From: Niallia sp052318935
Lineage (GTDB): Bacteria > Bacillota > Bacilli > Bacillales > Cytobacillaceae
NCBI GenBank assembly: GCA_052318935.1
Contig: JBQRKO010000024.1
Length of the DNA stretch: 64,000 nt
Strand: one strand, 5' to 3'
Shown here one piece after another: positions 43,584 through 51,674 of this stretch. Numbering within the stretch: position 1 is the first letter of the stretch; each line of letters begins with the position of its first letter. The notes beneath the pieces are model-generated. The model was not told the DNA's origin, did no database searches, and saw only the letters and a program-made list of their open reading frames with translations. A program made the position numbers and the translations under genes.

Positions 43584-44099
43584 TTATAAGTCCTCTTGTG
43601 GAATAACATAAGCAATATTGTTTTTTACTTCGATTACGACAATTTTAGTAGAAGCATTTATTTCTTCATTATAAAAACTAGCAGCGGTTTTTACGATATG
43701 GCCACTATAGCTCTCAATCATTATTTCCCCATACCCATCTATAGGGATTGGGGTAAGTACTTTTCCTTCTCTTCCTTTTAAGGAATCATCCGTATATACT
43801 AAAGACTCTTCCGCATTTGACAAAGGAATAAATACAAAAATATGTAAACATGCTGCTACAATAAATGCCGCCGCTGCTGAAATAACAAGGATCAACAAAG
43901 TATTCATACTAGCATACTTTTCCAGTAAGTATCCGCTTGCAGATAAAATCGTTAAAAATGCCAAAATTAACGTTGGATTAAAAAAGCCAAGATCCGCACT
44001 AAAAACATCCGCAATTAATAACGTTAATAAGATGCATATTCCCGAAACTATCAGGACAATTAAATAAATGGATGTGACAGAAAATCCAAACAACTCCAT
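43584..44099 (-). CDS. yuaF: NfeD-type membrane protein YuaF
   Basis: A 171-residue membrane protein with about four helices and a C-terminal soluble OB-fold (GREGKVLTPIPIDGYGEIMI to IEVKNNIAYVIPQ), the NfeD partner of flotillins. Length agrees with B. subtilis YuaF (174 aa). I chose the ATG at 44099, 8 bases after AAAGAGG; an upstream in-frame TTG at 44123 would bury this site. It lies 20 bp before floT in one operon with a sigma-W promoter at 44204-44229. Confidence 0.88.
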   Translation of the reverse strand: MELFGFSVTSIYLIVLIVSGICILLTLLIADVFSADLGFFNPTLILAFLTILSASGYLLEKYASMNTLLILVISAAAAFIVAACLHIFVFIPLSNAEESLVYTDDSLKGREGKVLTPIPIDGYGEIMIESYSGHIVKTAASFYNEEINASTKIVVIEVKNNIAYVIPQEDL

Positions 44100-44203
44100 A
44101 AACATCATCCTCTTTCTGTTCAATTTAATTTTGGAAAGTTACCGATCCCCTTTCTTGTAAATCTTTTCGTTCAACCCCCCTCATTTCAAATTGTTACCAT
44201 ATA

Positions 44204-44229
44204 TACGAAGTAAAGGAAAAAAAGTTTCA
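44204..44229 (-). promoter_or_regulatory. Sigma-W promoter of yuaF-floT
   Basis: TGAAAC, a 16-bp spacer and CGTA on the minus strand, the ECF sigma-W consensus; the leader to yuaF is about 95 nt. In B. subtilis this operon belongs to the sigma-W regulon. Confidence 0.85.
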
Positions 44230-44374
44230 TTTTTTTAACATTTAATACTTTTCAAAAAATAAAATAGAAGTAATTTCCGGTTTTTTATTCATCTTTTAAT
44301 TAGCACTTTCATATTTTACTATTACTGAAATTTATTCCTAATAATCATGTCAACTATGTTTTTTGGAGGAGACT

Positions 44375-44680
44375 ATGAACAGTTCAGATAAATATAACGA
44401 TAAAAATACTCCTTTTTTTAAAAAAATGTATTTTTTAGTAAGTTTAATAATATTGGCTCTTTTTATCACTGTATATGCAATAATTGAACACTTTTTCACC
44501 GACCCATTCACTGCAAAAAAAGATTTAGGAGAAAAAGTGATTGTTACACTTCCCAACGGAAAAAAAGTGTATACGTATGAAAATTTAATCGTAGAAGAAA
44601 ACGGAAAATTACTATATAAAGGAGAAAGAAATACAATTGATTTAACGGGTGGAGTAGTTGTGCAGGAAGACTGGAAATAA
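44375..44680 (+). CDS. Small single-pass membrane protein of unknown function
   Basis: A 101-residue protein: a charged N-terminus (MNSSDKYNDKNTPFFKK), one membrane helix (about 18-40, MYFLVSLIILALFITVYAII), then an extracellular or cytoplasmic tail with VIVTLPNGKKVYTYENL and a Val-rich end. It has a strong GGAGGAG site 3-10 bases before the ATG. I do not recognise its family. It is divergent from the flotillin operon and stands alone; a chimeric repeat follows directly behind its stop. Confidence 0.75.
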   Translation: MNSSDKYNDKNTPFFKKMYFLVSLIILALFITVYAIIEHFFTDPFTAKKDLGEKVIVTLPNGKKVYTYENLIVEENGKLLYKGERNTIDLTGGVVVQEDWK

Positions 44681-44681
44681 G

Positions 44682-44927
44682 AAAAGCGCAAGCCCCCTTG
44701 CTCATCAACGGAAAAAGCTGAGGTCCACAGGATGTGGATTACACAATCGTTGCCACAGGACGTGGCGGTTTTAGATTGTGTACCTTTCAGAGATAAAGGA
44801 AACACGAAGAGCGTAGCGATTCGATGTTGACTTATCGTAGACGAGGTGAGGGAAGCGTTGAAGTCGATAGGGCGCTGGAGCTAGACACTCGTCTAAGTTG
44901 AAAATTTTATACTTTCTTATCTTTGAA
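44682..44927. repeat. Chimeric family C/D repeat, copy 7
   Basis: C-type head (AAAAGCGCAAGC) and tail (GGAGCTAGACACTCG...TATACTTTCTTATC) enclose an inverted family D core (GGATGTGGATTACAC..., CCACAGGACGTGGCGG, GCGATTCGATGTTGACTTATC). Confidence 0.75.
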
Positions 44928-44928
44928 C

Positions 44929-45012
44929 AAAAGCGCAAGCGCCTTGAACAGCTCTGAAGAAAAATGTTCTCTTGGCTCAAAAGGTGTTTTTTACTTTTAG
45001 AGCCAAGATTCT
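44929..45012. repeat. Family C copy 8, truncated at the YlmA-like stop codon
   Basis: Begins AAAAGCGCAAGCGCCTTG with AGCTCT, and the middle arms CTTGGCTC/GAGCCAAG pair perfectly. It breaks off about 4 bp from the stop codon at 45016. Confidence 0.75.
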
Positions 45013-45015
45013 AGG

Positions 45016-45792
45016 TTATGCACGAGCTAACAACGGCCGTCCATTATTCCATATTACTTTTACTGGTAATTCGAAAAATTGCGATAAATTTTCACTAGTC
45101 ATCATGTCCTCCGTTTTACCTTTAGCAAATACGGTTCCTTTTTTCAGCAATAAGGAATGTGAAAAAATTGGCAATATTTCTTCTACATGGTGCGTAACAT
45201 AAATAATAGATGGTGCATTTTCTCTTTTCGACATATTCTCAATCGTTTCTAATAATTGTTCTCTTGCAATAAAATCAAGACCTGTAGCAGGCTCATCCAA
45301 TATAATAAGTTCTGGATCAAGCATCAGCGCTCTTCCGATTAATACTCTTTGCTTTTCTCCTTGTGATAAACTGCTGTATTCACGGTCCGCATAATGAAAG
45401 CAGCCTAACTGTTTGAGTAAATCGATTGCTTTGTGTCGAATTTCATCTGTTGGTGTTTCATAAAGTCCAATTGATGCATAGGCTCCACTTAAAATAATTT
45501 CATAGGCACTATCTGAAACATATAAATTTTGCTGCAATCTATTAGATACTAATCCTATTTTTCTTCGCAAAGAGCCGCCTAATTCCGCCTTGCCAAACAC
45601 CTTTCCTAATACTTCTACATTTCCTACTGTTGGATGGTAATAAGCACAAAGCATATTTAACAAAGCTGTTTTACCAGCACCATTTAAACCATATAAAACC
45701 CAATGCTCTCCTTTTTTAATTTCCCAATTAACGTTTTGCAAAATCCAGTGACCGCTTCTTTTTAACCCTACCCCTTCAGCTCGTACGATCAT
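45016..45792 (-). CDS. ABC transporter ATP-binding protein, YlmA-like
   Basis: A 258-residue stand-alone ABC ATPase: Walker A GLNGAGKTA, signature LSQGEKQRVLIGRAL, Walker B LIILDEPATGLD and the switch in YVTHHVEEI. The sequence resembles B. subtilis YlmA (about 264 aa), a ModF-like protein. No permease gene is adjacent, so it may work with a membrane partner elsewhere or not in transport at all. ATG start after GGAGGG. The downstream repeat abuts its stop. Confidence 0.85.
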   Translation of the reverse strand: MIVRAEGVGLKRSGHWILQNVNWEIKKGEHWVLYGLNGAGKTALLNMLCAYYHPTVGNVEVLGKVFGKAELGGSLRRKIGLVSNRLQQNLYVSDSAYEIILSGAYASIGLYETPTDEIRHKAIDLLKQLGCFHYADREYSSLSQGEKQRVLIGRALMLDPELIILDEPATGLDFIAREQLLETIENMSKRENAPSIIYVTHHVEEILPIFSHSLLLKKGTVFAKGKTEDMMTSENLSQFFELPVKVIWNNGRPLLARA

Positions 45793-45885
45793 CTCTATCC
45801 CTCCATTTCTTTCCTTAGTTATTTTGTATAAAAATATCAGTTTATAAAGTTACATCCAGATTAATCAAAAGCGTTACTAACAGAC

Positions 45886-45913
45886 TAAGGCCCTCTTTTT
45901 TAAGAGGGCCTCA
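45886..45913 (-). other. Hairpin behind ptsH
   Basis: Arms AGGCCCTCTT/AAGAGGGCCT. The minus strand has no good T-run after it, so termination is uncertain. Confidence 0.5.
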
Positions 45914-45925
45914 GTTATTATTAAC

Positions 45926-46192
45926 TTAACCAATTAAACCTTGAGTTTTTAGTGCACTTTCTAATCCTGCAACTGCTTCTGCTGCATCATCACCAGTAGC
46001 AGAAATAGTAATTTCTCCACCTTTAGGTACTCCTAATGACATAACACCCATAATCGATTTTAAGTTAACGGATTTTCCGTTGTATGCAATTTGTACCTCT
46101 GAAGTATACTTACTAGCAGTGCTAACCAATAAAGTAGCTGGTCTAGCATGAATTCCAGTTTCATCAATAATAGTAAAAGTTTTTTCGCTCAT
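45926..46192 (-). CDS. ptsH: Phosphocarrier protein HPr
   Basis: An 88-residue HPr. Catalytic His15 lies in ETGIHARPATLL and the HPr-kinase site Ser46 in LKSIMGVMSLG, so it can serve both sugar phosphotransfer (from enzyme I to EIIA) and, as HPr-Ser-P, CcpA-mediated catabolite control. The presence of His15 excludes Crh. It is not followed by ptsI, unlike the usual ptsHI operon. ATG start after GGAGGG. Confidence 0.95.
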   Translation of the reverse strand: MSEKTFTIIDETGIHARPATLLVSTASKYTSEVQIAYNGKSVNLKSIMGVMSLGVPKGGEITISATGDDAAEAVAGLESALKTQGLIG

Positions 46193-46327
46193 TACAAAGT
46201 CCCTCCGTGAAAAAAAATGTCTTACTTTTCTATTTTAGCTGATTTTCCTATGTATTACTAACTTTTTTCTTCTCTTATGCTATTTTCATTATTCCTCTTT
46301 CTAAAAAATCAATCTGATTGTTTTCAT

Positions 46328-47062
46328 TTATTTAACTAGTTCTCTTTTTTTGGCACTTTGCACAAATTCAGCAAATAATTGATTCATTTGTTCATTCGTT
46401 GCTGCCATCGATTCGGGATGCCACTGAATACCTAATAAGAAATTGGAATAGTTAGTATGTTCGACTGCTTCAATAATGCCATCCGCACTTTGTGCAACAA
46501 CCTGTAAATCATGTCCAACTTGGTCAATTGCCTGATGATGCAAACTATTAACCCTAACAGTCGTATCCCCCAAAATTGCAGCAAGTCTGCTGTTTTCATC
46601 TACTTTAATCCAATGTGTATCCCAGCTTCGATCCACTGTTTGACTATGTTTGATACTATCTTTTACAACACTTGGAATATCTTGAATAAGCGTGCCTCCA
46701 AGAGCAACATTTAATATTTGAACGCCACGACAAATAGCTAAAATGGGAAGGTTTCGCCTCATCGCAGCTTTTATTATATTCCATTCTACTTTATCTCGTA
46801 GAGGTGTGGTTGCTCCTAACATTTGGTGAGGGTCTTGTTTATACATAGATGGGTCTACATCTTCTCCGCCGCTTAATAAAATAGCATCACATTGTTCCAC
46901 CATCTCTTCTGCTAATTCCTCCTGAACAAATGGCAAAATAATCGGCAGCCCTCCGTTTTTAGCAATTGTTTTTTGATAATCATGGTGCGTATAAGTACCT
47001 TCCATAAACTTATTATGAAACACATATGCGCCAGTTATTCCAATTACAGGTTTTTTCCCCAT
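46328..47062 (-). CDS. Class-I glutamine amidotransferase-like hydrolase (peptidase C26, PuuD-like)
   Basis: A 244-residue gamma-glutamyl hydrolase-type enzyme. The catalytic triad is Cys111 in LAICRGVQ, and His215/Glu217 in IQWHPES; the oxyanion loop is SGGEDVDP (about 64-71). PuuD-type members cleave gamma-glutamyl-GABA in putrescine breakdown, but no other puu gene is adjacent, so the substrate is open. ATG start after AAGGGGACGG. Confidence 0.88.
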   Translation of the reverse strand: MGKKPVIGITGAYVFHNKFMEGTYTHHDYQKTIAKNGGLPIILPFVQEELAEEMVEQCDAILLSGGEDVDPSMYKQDPHQMLGATTPLRDKVEWNIIKAAMRRNLPILAICRGVQILNVALGGTLIQDIPSVVKDSIKHSQTVDRSWDTHWIKVDENSRLAAILGDTTVRVNSLHHQAIDQVGHDLQVVAQSADGIIEAVEHTNYSNFLLGIQWHPESMAATNEQMNQLFAEFVQSAKKRELVK

Positions 47063-47160
47063 TGTGACCGTCCCCTTCTATTGTAAGATTCATCTTAATA
47101 TTTTTAATATTAAGACTAAAACACATAGGAATAAATGTCAATCTTTTGAATATTAATTAG

Positions 47161-47303
47161 AAAAGCGGAGGCGCCTTGCTCAGCCCCGAAGAAAAATGTT
47201 CTCTGGCTCAAAAAGTGCTCTTTACTTTTAGAGACAAGAGGTTATCTTTCACAGGGGCTAGACACTAGTCTAAGTTCAAAAAGTTATGCTTTCTTATCTT
47301 AAG
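47161..47303. repeat. Family C copy 9
   Basis: Begins AAAAGCGGAGGCGCC with AGCCCC/GGGGCT arms; the tail is slightly shortened. It stands head to tail with copy 10. Confidence 0.75.
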
Positions 47304-47306
47304 AAC

Positions 47307-47765
47307 AAAAGCGAAAGCGCCTTGAACAGCTCTGAAGAAAAATGTTCACATGACTTAAAAAGTACTTTTTACTTTTGGCTGTTTTCTCAAAGCTTGTTGT
47401 TTCCCACATGGAAAATTAGAGAAGTAGTACTCAGCAGACTGAATACACGTATACTCCTGTGGGAATGCGAGAAAGTCGAGACCCCACAGGAGCGTATGCG
47501 ACGAGGAGGCTTGACGCTCGCCCACGGAAAGCGAAGTGTATTCAGTCTGCGAATTTAAAAGCAACAATCTATACGAAAACAGCTAAACTGCCTTACTTTT
47601 AGAGACATAGGGTTATTTTTCACAAGAGCTAGGTGCTGGCCGATTAAAGGCGCCACGTCCTGTAGCAACATCGGCACTAGTACGTCCTGTACGTCGAAGC
47701 TAGATGCGGACCCAACCACTAAATTATCCAGAACTCCGTTTCGTTTATAATTTCCTATAACAAAA
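47307..47765. repeat. Family C copy 10, split by a family A element
   Basis: The head (47307-47376) and the remainder (47593-47765) are the two halves of one C repeat interrupted by copy 5 of family A. The arms are AGCTCT/AGAGCT, and a family D fragment (CCACGTCCTG...CGTCCTGTACG) sits before the variant tail. Confidence 0.75.
47377..47592. mobile_element. Family A MITE-like element, copy 5, inside a family C repeat
   Basis: 216 bp with left end GGCTGTTTTC; the right end is GAAAACAGC plus a short imperfect duplication ending CC. It is flanked by perfect 8-bp duplications TTACTTTT (47369-47376 and 47593-47600). Confidence 0.9.
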
Positions 47766-47857
47766 GTATGATGAATGCTGTATCGTTAATAACGAAGTAT
47801 TTTAATCGGCCTGAAAAAAATTTCTATTATTATCATTAAATTATTTTCTGAATCTCA

Positions 47858-49417
47858 CTACCAAATAACCTTCCAATTATGATTACATGTTGCCGTTACT
47901 ATTTTTCTCTCCCTTATATAATTCGCAATAAGCTCGGACATATCCATTTGAACTTCACGAACAACCGATTTGTTCTGGAACATCATATAATTTCCTCCGC
48001 CACCTGCACGATAATTATTCATAACTACTTCGTACGTTTTATTTTCTTCCAACGGTTTTCCTTCATAAGAAAGCTTGACTACCCTGCTGCCTACTGGTTT
48101 TGAAATATCTAATATATATTCAATTCCTTCCCACATATCGTAATTGTAGTGCTGTGGTTTCGGATAAACAAAAGAAGGATTCACGTCAGGTTCTCCCTTT
48201 TCGTTAACTGTAAAGTATTTTGCACTATGCTCTAAGGCTGATTTTATATCTTTTCCTTGTAACGCGAGGACCTTTAATGTATTCGGATATATATAATTGG
48301 AAACGATATCTCGCATCGTTACATTCGGTCTAAAACCTGGTGACTTATTGTTAAACAAAGCAGTATTAGCTATCTTTACATTCGCCGCTTCCATTTGCAC
48401 TTTATTGATAAATTCAATCAAGCTGCTGTCTCCTAAACGTATAGCTAATGGATCTTCTACCATCATATCCCCATCAATAAACCCGATTGGTGTGTCTAAC
48501 CAATGTTGTGTACTTTTTTCGTATTCCTTTGCAAATGCGATTATTTCTTCATCAGAATCAACCGCTTCAACCGATAATAATTCAGAAGATTTATCGATAA
48601 TTTCTCCCTTTTCATTTAAGGTAATTGTAATCTTTCCAACCGTTTGGCCATTGTTGCTGGCTTGCATAATTTCTGTACCGTATAAAGAACCTGTTAAAGA
48701 GCGATGTTGATGACCTGTTAATAATACATCTAGGCCTTCTATTTCTTTACACATACTGTAACCCTGATTTTCCCCCGTTAAAACTTCTGTTGGTTCACCC
48801 GTTGCTATATCTCGTTCAAAACCGCCGTGATACGACATGATGATGACATCTGGCTGTTCTGTTTCTTTAATTTTTGTTATCCATTCCTTCGCACTGGCTA
48901 ATGCATCTTTAAATGCTAATCCATTAATATGACTTGGGTCTTCCCAATTAGGAATATAATGAGTGGTTATTCCTAAAATAGCAATTTTAAATGCTCCGAC
49001 ATTTTTTATTATGTATGGTTTGCCAAGAAAGGGTTCCTTAGTATTGCTATCTACAATATTCGCACAAAGCCATGGAAAATCAGATTCATAAATAGCCTTT
49101 TTAAGAACTTTTAAGCCATAATTAAATTCATGGTTGCCAACAACAGCTGCATCGTATTGCACCATGTTTAAACATTCAATCATCGGGTTCTTTTTTTCAA
49201 ATAAAAAATGTACATAATGATAGGTTAAGGGTGTTCCTTGAATTAAGTCTCCATTATCTATTACAATCGTATGTTTATTTTTTTTCCGCTCCTGTTCGAT
49301 TAATGTTGCTACTTTTGCTAAACCTACATTTGCTTGCTCATTATTCCCATAATTTAATGGATATATATTTCCGTGTACATCACTTGTTACTAAAATAGTT
49401 ACGGTTGTATTTGTCAA
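47858..49417 (-). CDS. Bifunctional metallophosphatase/5'-nucleotidase-type protein (UshA/YfkN family)
   Basis: A 519-residue two-domain phosphoesterase. The N-terminal calcineurin-like domain shows all metal motifs: DVHGN, GDLIQGTP, GNHEFNYG, YHGGFE and GHQHRS. The C-terminal 5'-nucleotidase domain follows (about 320-519, NTALFNNKSPGFRPNVTM, NYRAGGGGNYMMF). There is no signal peptide, LPxTG or membrane segment, unlike most secreted members, so it should act inside the cell on nucleotide or other phosphoesters. TTG start after AAGGAG. It is divergent from the phosphonate-type transporter, suggesting a linked role. Confidence 0.9.
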   Translation of the reverse strand: MTNTTVTILVTSDVHGNIYPLNYGNNEQANVGLAKVATLIEQERKKNKHTIVIDNGDLIQGTPLTYHYVHFLFEKKNPMIECLNMVQYDAAVVGNHEFNYGLKVLKKAIYESDFPWLCANIVDSNTKEPFLGKPYIIKNVGAFKIAILGITTHYIPNWEDPSHINGLAFKDALASAKEWITKIKETEQPDVIIMSYHGGFERDIATGEPTEVLTGENQGYSMCKEIEGLDVLLTGHQHRSLTGSLYGTEIMQASNNGQTVGKITITLNEKGEIIDKSSELLSVEAVDSDEEIIAFAKEYEKSTQHWLDTPIGFIDGDMMVEDPLAIRLGDSSLIEFINKVQMEAANVKIANTALFNNKSPGFRPNVTMRDIVSNYIYPNTLKVLALQGKDIKSALEHSAKYFTVNEKGEPDVNPSFVYPKPQHYNYDMWEGIEYILDISKPVGSRVVKLSYEGKPLEENKTYEVVMNNYRAGGGGNYMMFQNKSVVREVQMDMSELIANYIRERKIVTATCNHNWKVIW

Positions 49418-49693
49418 GATTTCATCTCCTTACAAAATGGTGATTTTCACTTTTCAACCTTTTTTTATTATAGTAGAAGAATTTATTTCTCTCACCAATT
49501 CTTCCAACCCTTAAATATAGTAAATAAACACTAATAAATATTTTACAATATATGTTTACTCCATACAATTATCTATTGATATTTCAATGTTTTAATAAAT
49601 TTTTCGATATTAAAGTAATTTAAAAATGATATAAATTTTAAATTTACAAAAATAAAATAGTTTTTTTACCCGAATTTTTACCACTTTCCACCA

Positions 49694-49728
49694 ATTACAT
49701 GGTATATTTTACATGTAATAAAATATAC
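49694..49728 (+). promoter_or_regulatory. Two overlapping perfect dyads just upstream of phnD
   Basis: ATTACATG...CATGTAAT (49694-49719, 10-bp gap) overlaps GTATATTTTA...TAAAATATAC (49702-49728, 7-bp gap). They cannot form together. The gap from the divergent gene to here (49418-49693) shows nothing else recognisable. A repressor operator is the simplest reading. Confidence 0.55.
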
Positions 49729-49747
49729 ATAAAATGGGGGTAGAAAA

Positions 49748-50674
49748 ATGTTCAAAAAACTAGCAGCATTCGGTATTTCTTTATCATTAGCAGCTGGGTT
49801 ACTAAGCGCTTGTGGCTCATCAAGTAATGTGAATGGCTCAAAAGCAGACGTATATGTTCCAAAAGAATTAACGGTTCAATTTGTCCCTTCTTCCAATGCT
49901 AGTACTTTAGAAGCAAAAGCTAAACCGTTAGAAGGCTTATTATCTAAAGAATTAGGAATTCCCGTAAAAGTTAGTGTTTCTACAAACTACAACACTATTA
50001 TTGAAGCGATGGCTTCTAAAAAAGTGGATGTTGGTTTCTTGCCTCCAACTGCATATGTTCTAGCAAAAGAGAAAAAAGCAGCAGAGGTCATTCTGCAATC
50101 ACAACGTAAAGGAATTAACGATGATGGATCACAAAATGATCAATTAGTAGATTTCTACAATAGTATTTTCGTTGTGAAAAAAGATTCTAATATAAACAGC
50201 GTTGCAGACCTTAAAGGGAAAAAGATTGCTTTCCAAGATGTAACATCTTCTGCTGGGTATGTTTGGCCAGCTGCTACTTTAATGGAAAATAATATTGATC
50301 CACAAAAAGATGTAGAAGGAGTCAATGTTAAAGGGCATGACCAAGCGGTTATTTCCTTATTAAACGGCGATGTAGATGCAGCAGTTGTATTCCAGGATGC
50401 ACGAAATATAGTAAAAGCCGACTATCCTAAAGTATTTGAAGACACAAAAGTAATTGCTAAAACAGAAGCAATTCCGAATGATACTATTTCCGTTCGCTCC
50501 GATATGGACAAAGACTGGCAAAAGAAACTTCAAGATGCCTTTATTAAAATCGGTCAAAGTGATGATGGACACAAAATTATCAGTGAAATCTATACACATG
50601 AAGGATATGTTGTATCAGACGACAGCAAATTTGATATAGTTCGTGAATATTCTAAAAAGGTAAAGACTGAGTAG
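49748..50674 (+). CDS. phnD: Phosphonate/phosphite ABC transporter substrate-binding lipoprotein (PhnD family)
   Basis: A 308-residue exported binding protein with lipobox LLSAC (Cys22). The PhnD family stretches are clear: VQFVPSSNASTLEAKAKPLE (about 40-59), KKVDVGFLPPTAYVLA, DLKGKKIAFQDVTSSAGYVWPA and GDVDAAVVFQDARN. Such proteins bind 2-aminoethylphosphonate, other phosphonates or phosphite; specificity is not readable here. ATG start after GGGGGT. It is separated from phnC by two hairpins, one a terminator. Confidence 0.93.
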   Translation: MFKKLAAFGISLSLAAGLLSACGSSSNVNGSKADVYVPKELTVQFVPSSNASTLEAKAKPLEGLLSKELGIPVKVSVSTNYNTIIEAMASKKVDVGFLPPTAYVLAKEKKAAEVILQSQRKGINDDGSQNDQLVDFYNSIFVVKKDSNINSVADLKGKKIAFQDVTSSAGYVWPAATLMENNIDPQKDVEGVNVKGHDQAVISLLNGDVDAAVVFQDARNIVKADYPKVFEDTKVIAKTEAIPNDTISVRSDMDKDWQKKLQDAFIKIGQSDDGHKIISEIYTHEGYVVSDDSKFDIVREYSKKVKTE

Positions 50675-50739
50675 TTTGTTATTTTATTAGAGAGTAGATA
50701 TAAACTTTGATGTCCTTTTTATATATGGTCATTACATAT

Positions 50740-50774
50740 TAATAATGATTTTACTTCTAGATAAATCATTATTA
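50740..50774 (+). other. Hairpin 1 between phnD and phnC
   Basis: Perfect 12-bp arms TAATAATGATTT/AAATCATTATTA, A/T-rich with no T-run; possibly an mRNA-protecting structure. Confidence 0.55.
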
Positions 50775-50803
50775 ACAATGTCTCTATCTCTCCTTATTTA
50801 TCT

Positions 50804-50843
50804 GCTTAACCATTTTGTTTAGTTGAATGGTTGAGCTTTTTTT
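50804..50843 (+). terminator. Terminator/attenuator between phnD and phnC
   Basis: 11-bp arms GCTTAACCATT/AATGGTTGAGC followed by T7. Partial read-through would lower expression of the membrane subunits relative to the binding protein. Confidence 0.8.
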
Positions 50844-50903
50844 CTATTTAATCGTTTCCATACTTAAATGTTTTAAATAATACAATAGAAAGGTGGTTAA
50901 CAA

Positions 50904-51674
50904 TTGATTCAGTTTAAAAATGTAACGAAAATTTATCCAAATGGCACAAAAGGTTTAAATAACATTAACATAACTATTAATAAAGGAGAATTTATTGTTA
51001 TTGTCGGGCTTTCTGGGGCAGGCAAATCAACTTTTCTTCGTTCCATAAACCGCCTTCATGAAATATCAGAAGGAGAAATACTCATTGATGGACAGTCAAT
51101 TACTGCTGCCAAGGGCGCTGGTTTAAGAAAGATCCGCCGTGATATCGGCATGATTTTCCAAAGTTTTAATCTAGTAAAACGATCTTCTGTATTAAGAAAT
51201 GTATTGTCTGGACGTGTCGGCTACCATAATACATTACGGACTATATTAGGTTTGTTTCCAAAAGAAGATGTTGAATTATCTCTTAGTGCATTAAAACGTG
51301 TAAATATATTAGAAAAAGCATATTCACGTGCTGATGAATTATCTGGTGGTCAACAACAGCGTGTTTCTATTGCAAGGGCTTTAGCACAAGAAGCACAGAT
51401 TATTTTAGCAGATGAACCTGTTGCATCCCTTGACCCGCTTACAACAAAACAAGTAATGGATGACTTAAAACGCATCAATGAAGAAGATGGTATTACTACC
51501 GTTGTAAACCTGCACTTTATCGATTTAGCTCGAGAGTATGCCACAAGAATTATTGGTCTCCGTGCTGGAGAAGTTGTGTTTGACGGACCTGTAGAAGCAG
51601 CTACAGATGATGTGTTTGCTGAGATCTACGGAAGACCTATCCATAAAGATGAACTATTAGGTGAGCCAGTATGA
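50904..51674 (+). CDS. phnC: Phosphonate ABC transporter ATP-binding protein (PhnC)
   Basis: A 256-residue ABC ATPase of the phosphonate importer: Walker A GLSGAGKST, Q-loop MIFQSFNLVKRSSVL (typical of PhnC), signature LSGGQQQRVSIARAL and Walker B IILADEPVASLDP. It starts with TTG after AAAGGTGG and overlaps the next permease gene by 4 bases (ATGA). Confidence 0.95.
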   Translation: MIQFKNVTKIYPNGTKGLNNINITINKGEFIVIVGLSGAGKSTFLRSINRLHEISEGEILIDGQSITAAKGAGLRKIRRDIGMIFQSFNLVKRSSVLRNVLSGRVGYHNTLRTILGLFPKEDVELSLSALKRVNILEKAYSRADELSGGQQQRVSIARALAQEAQIILADEPVASLDPLTTKQVMDDLKRINEEDGITTVVNLHFIDLAREYATRIIGLRAGEVVFDGPVEAATDDVFAEIYGRPIHKDELLGEPV

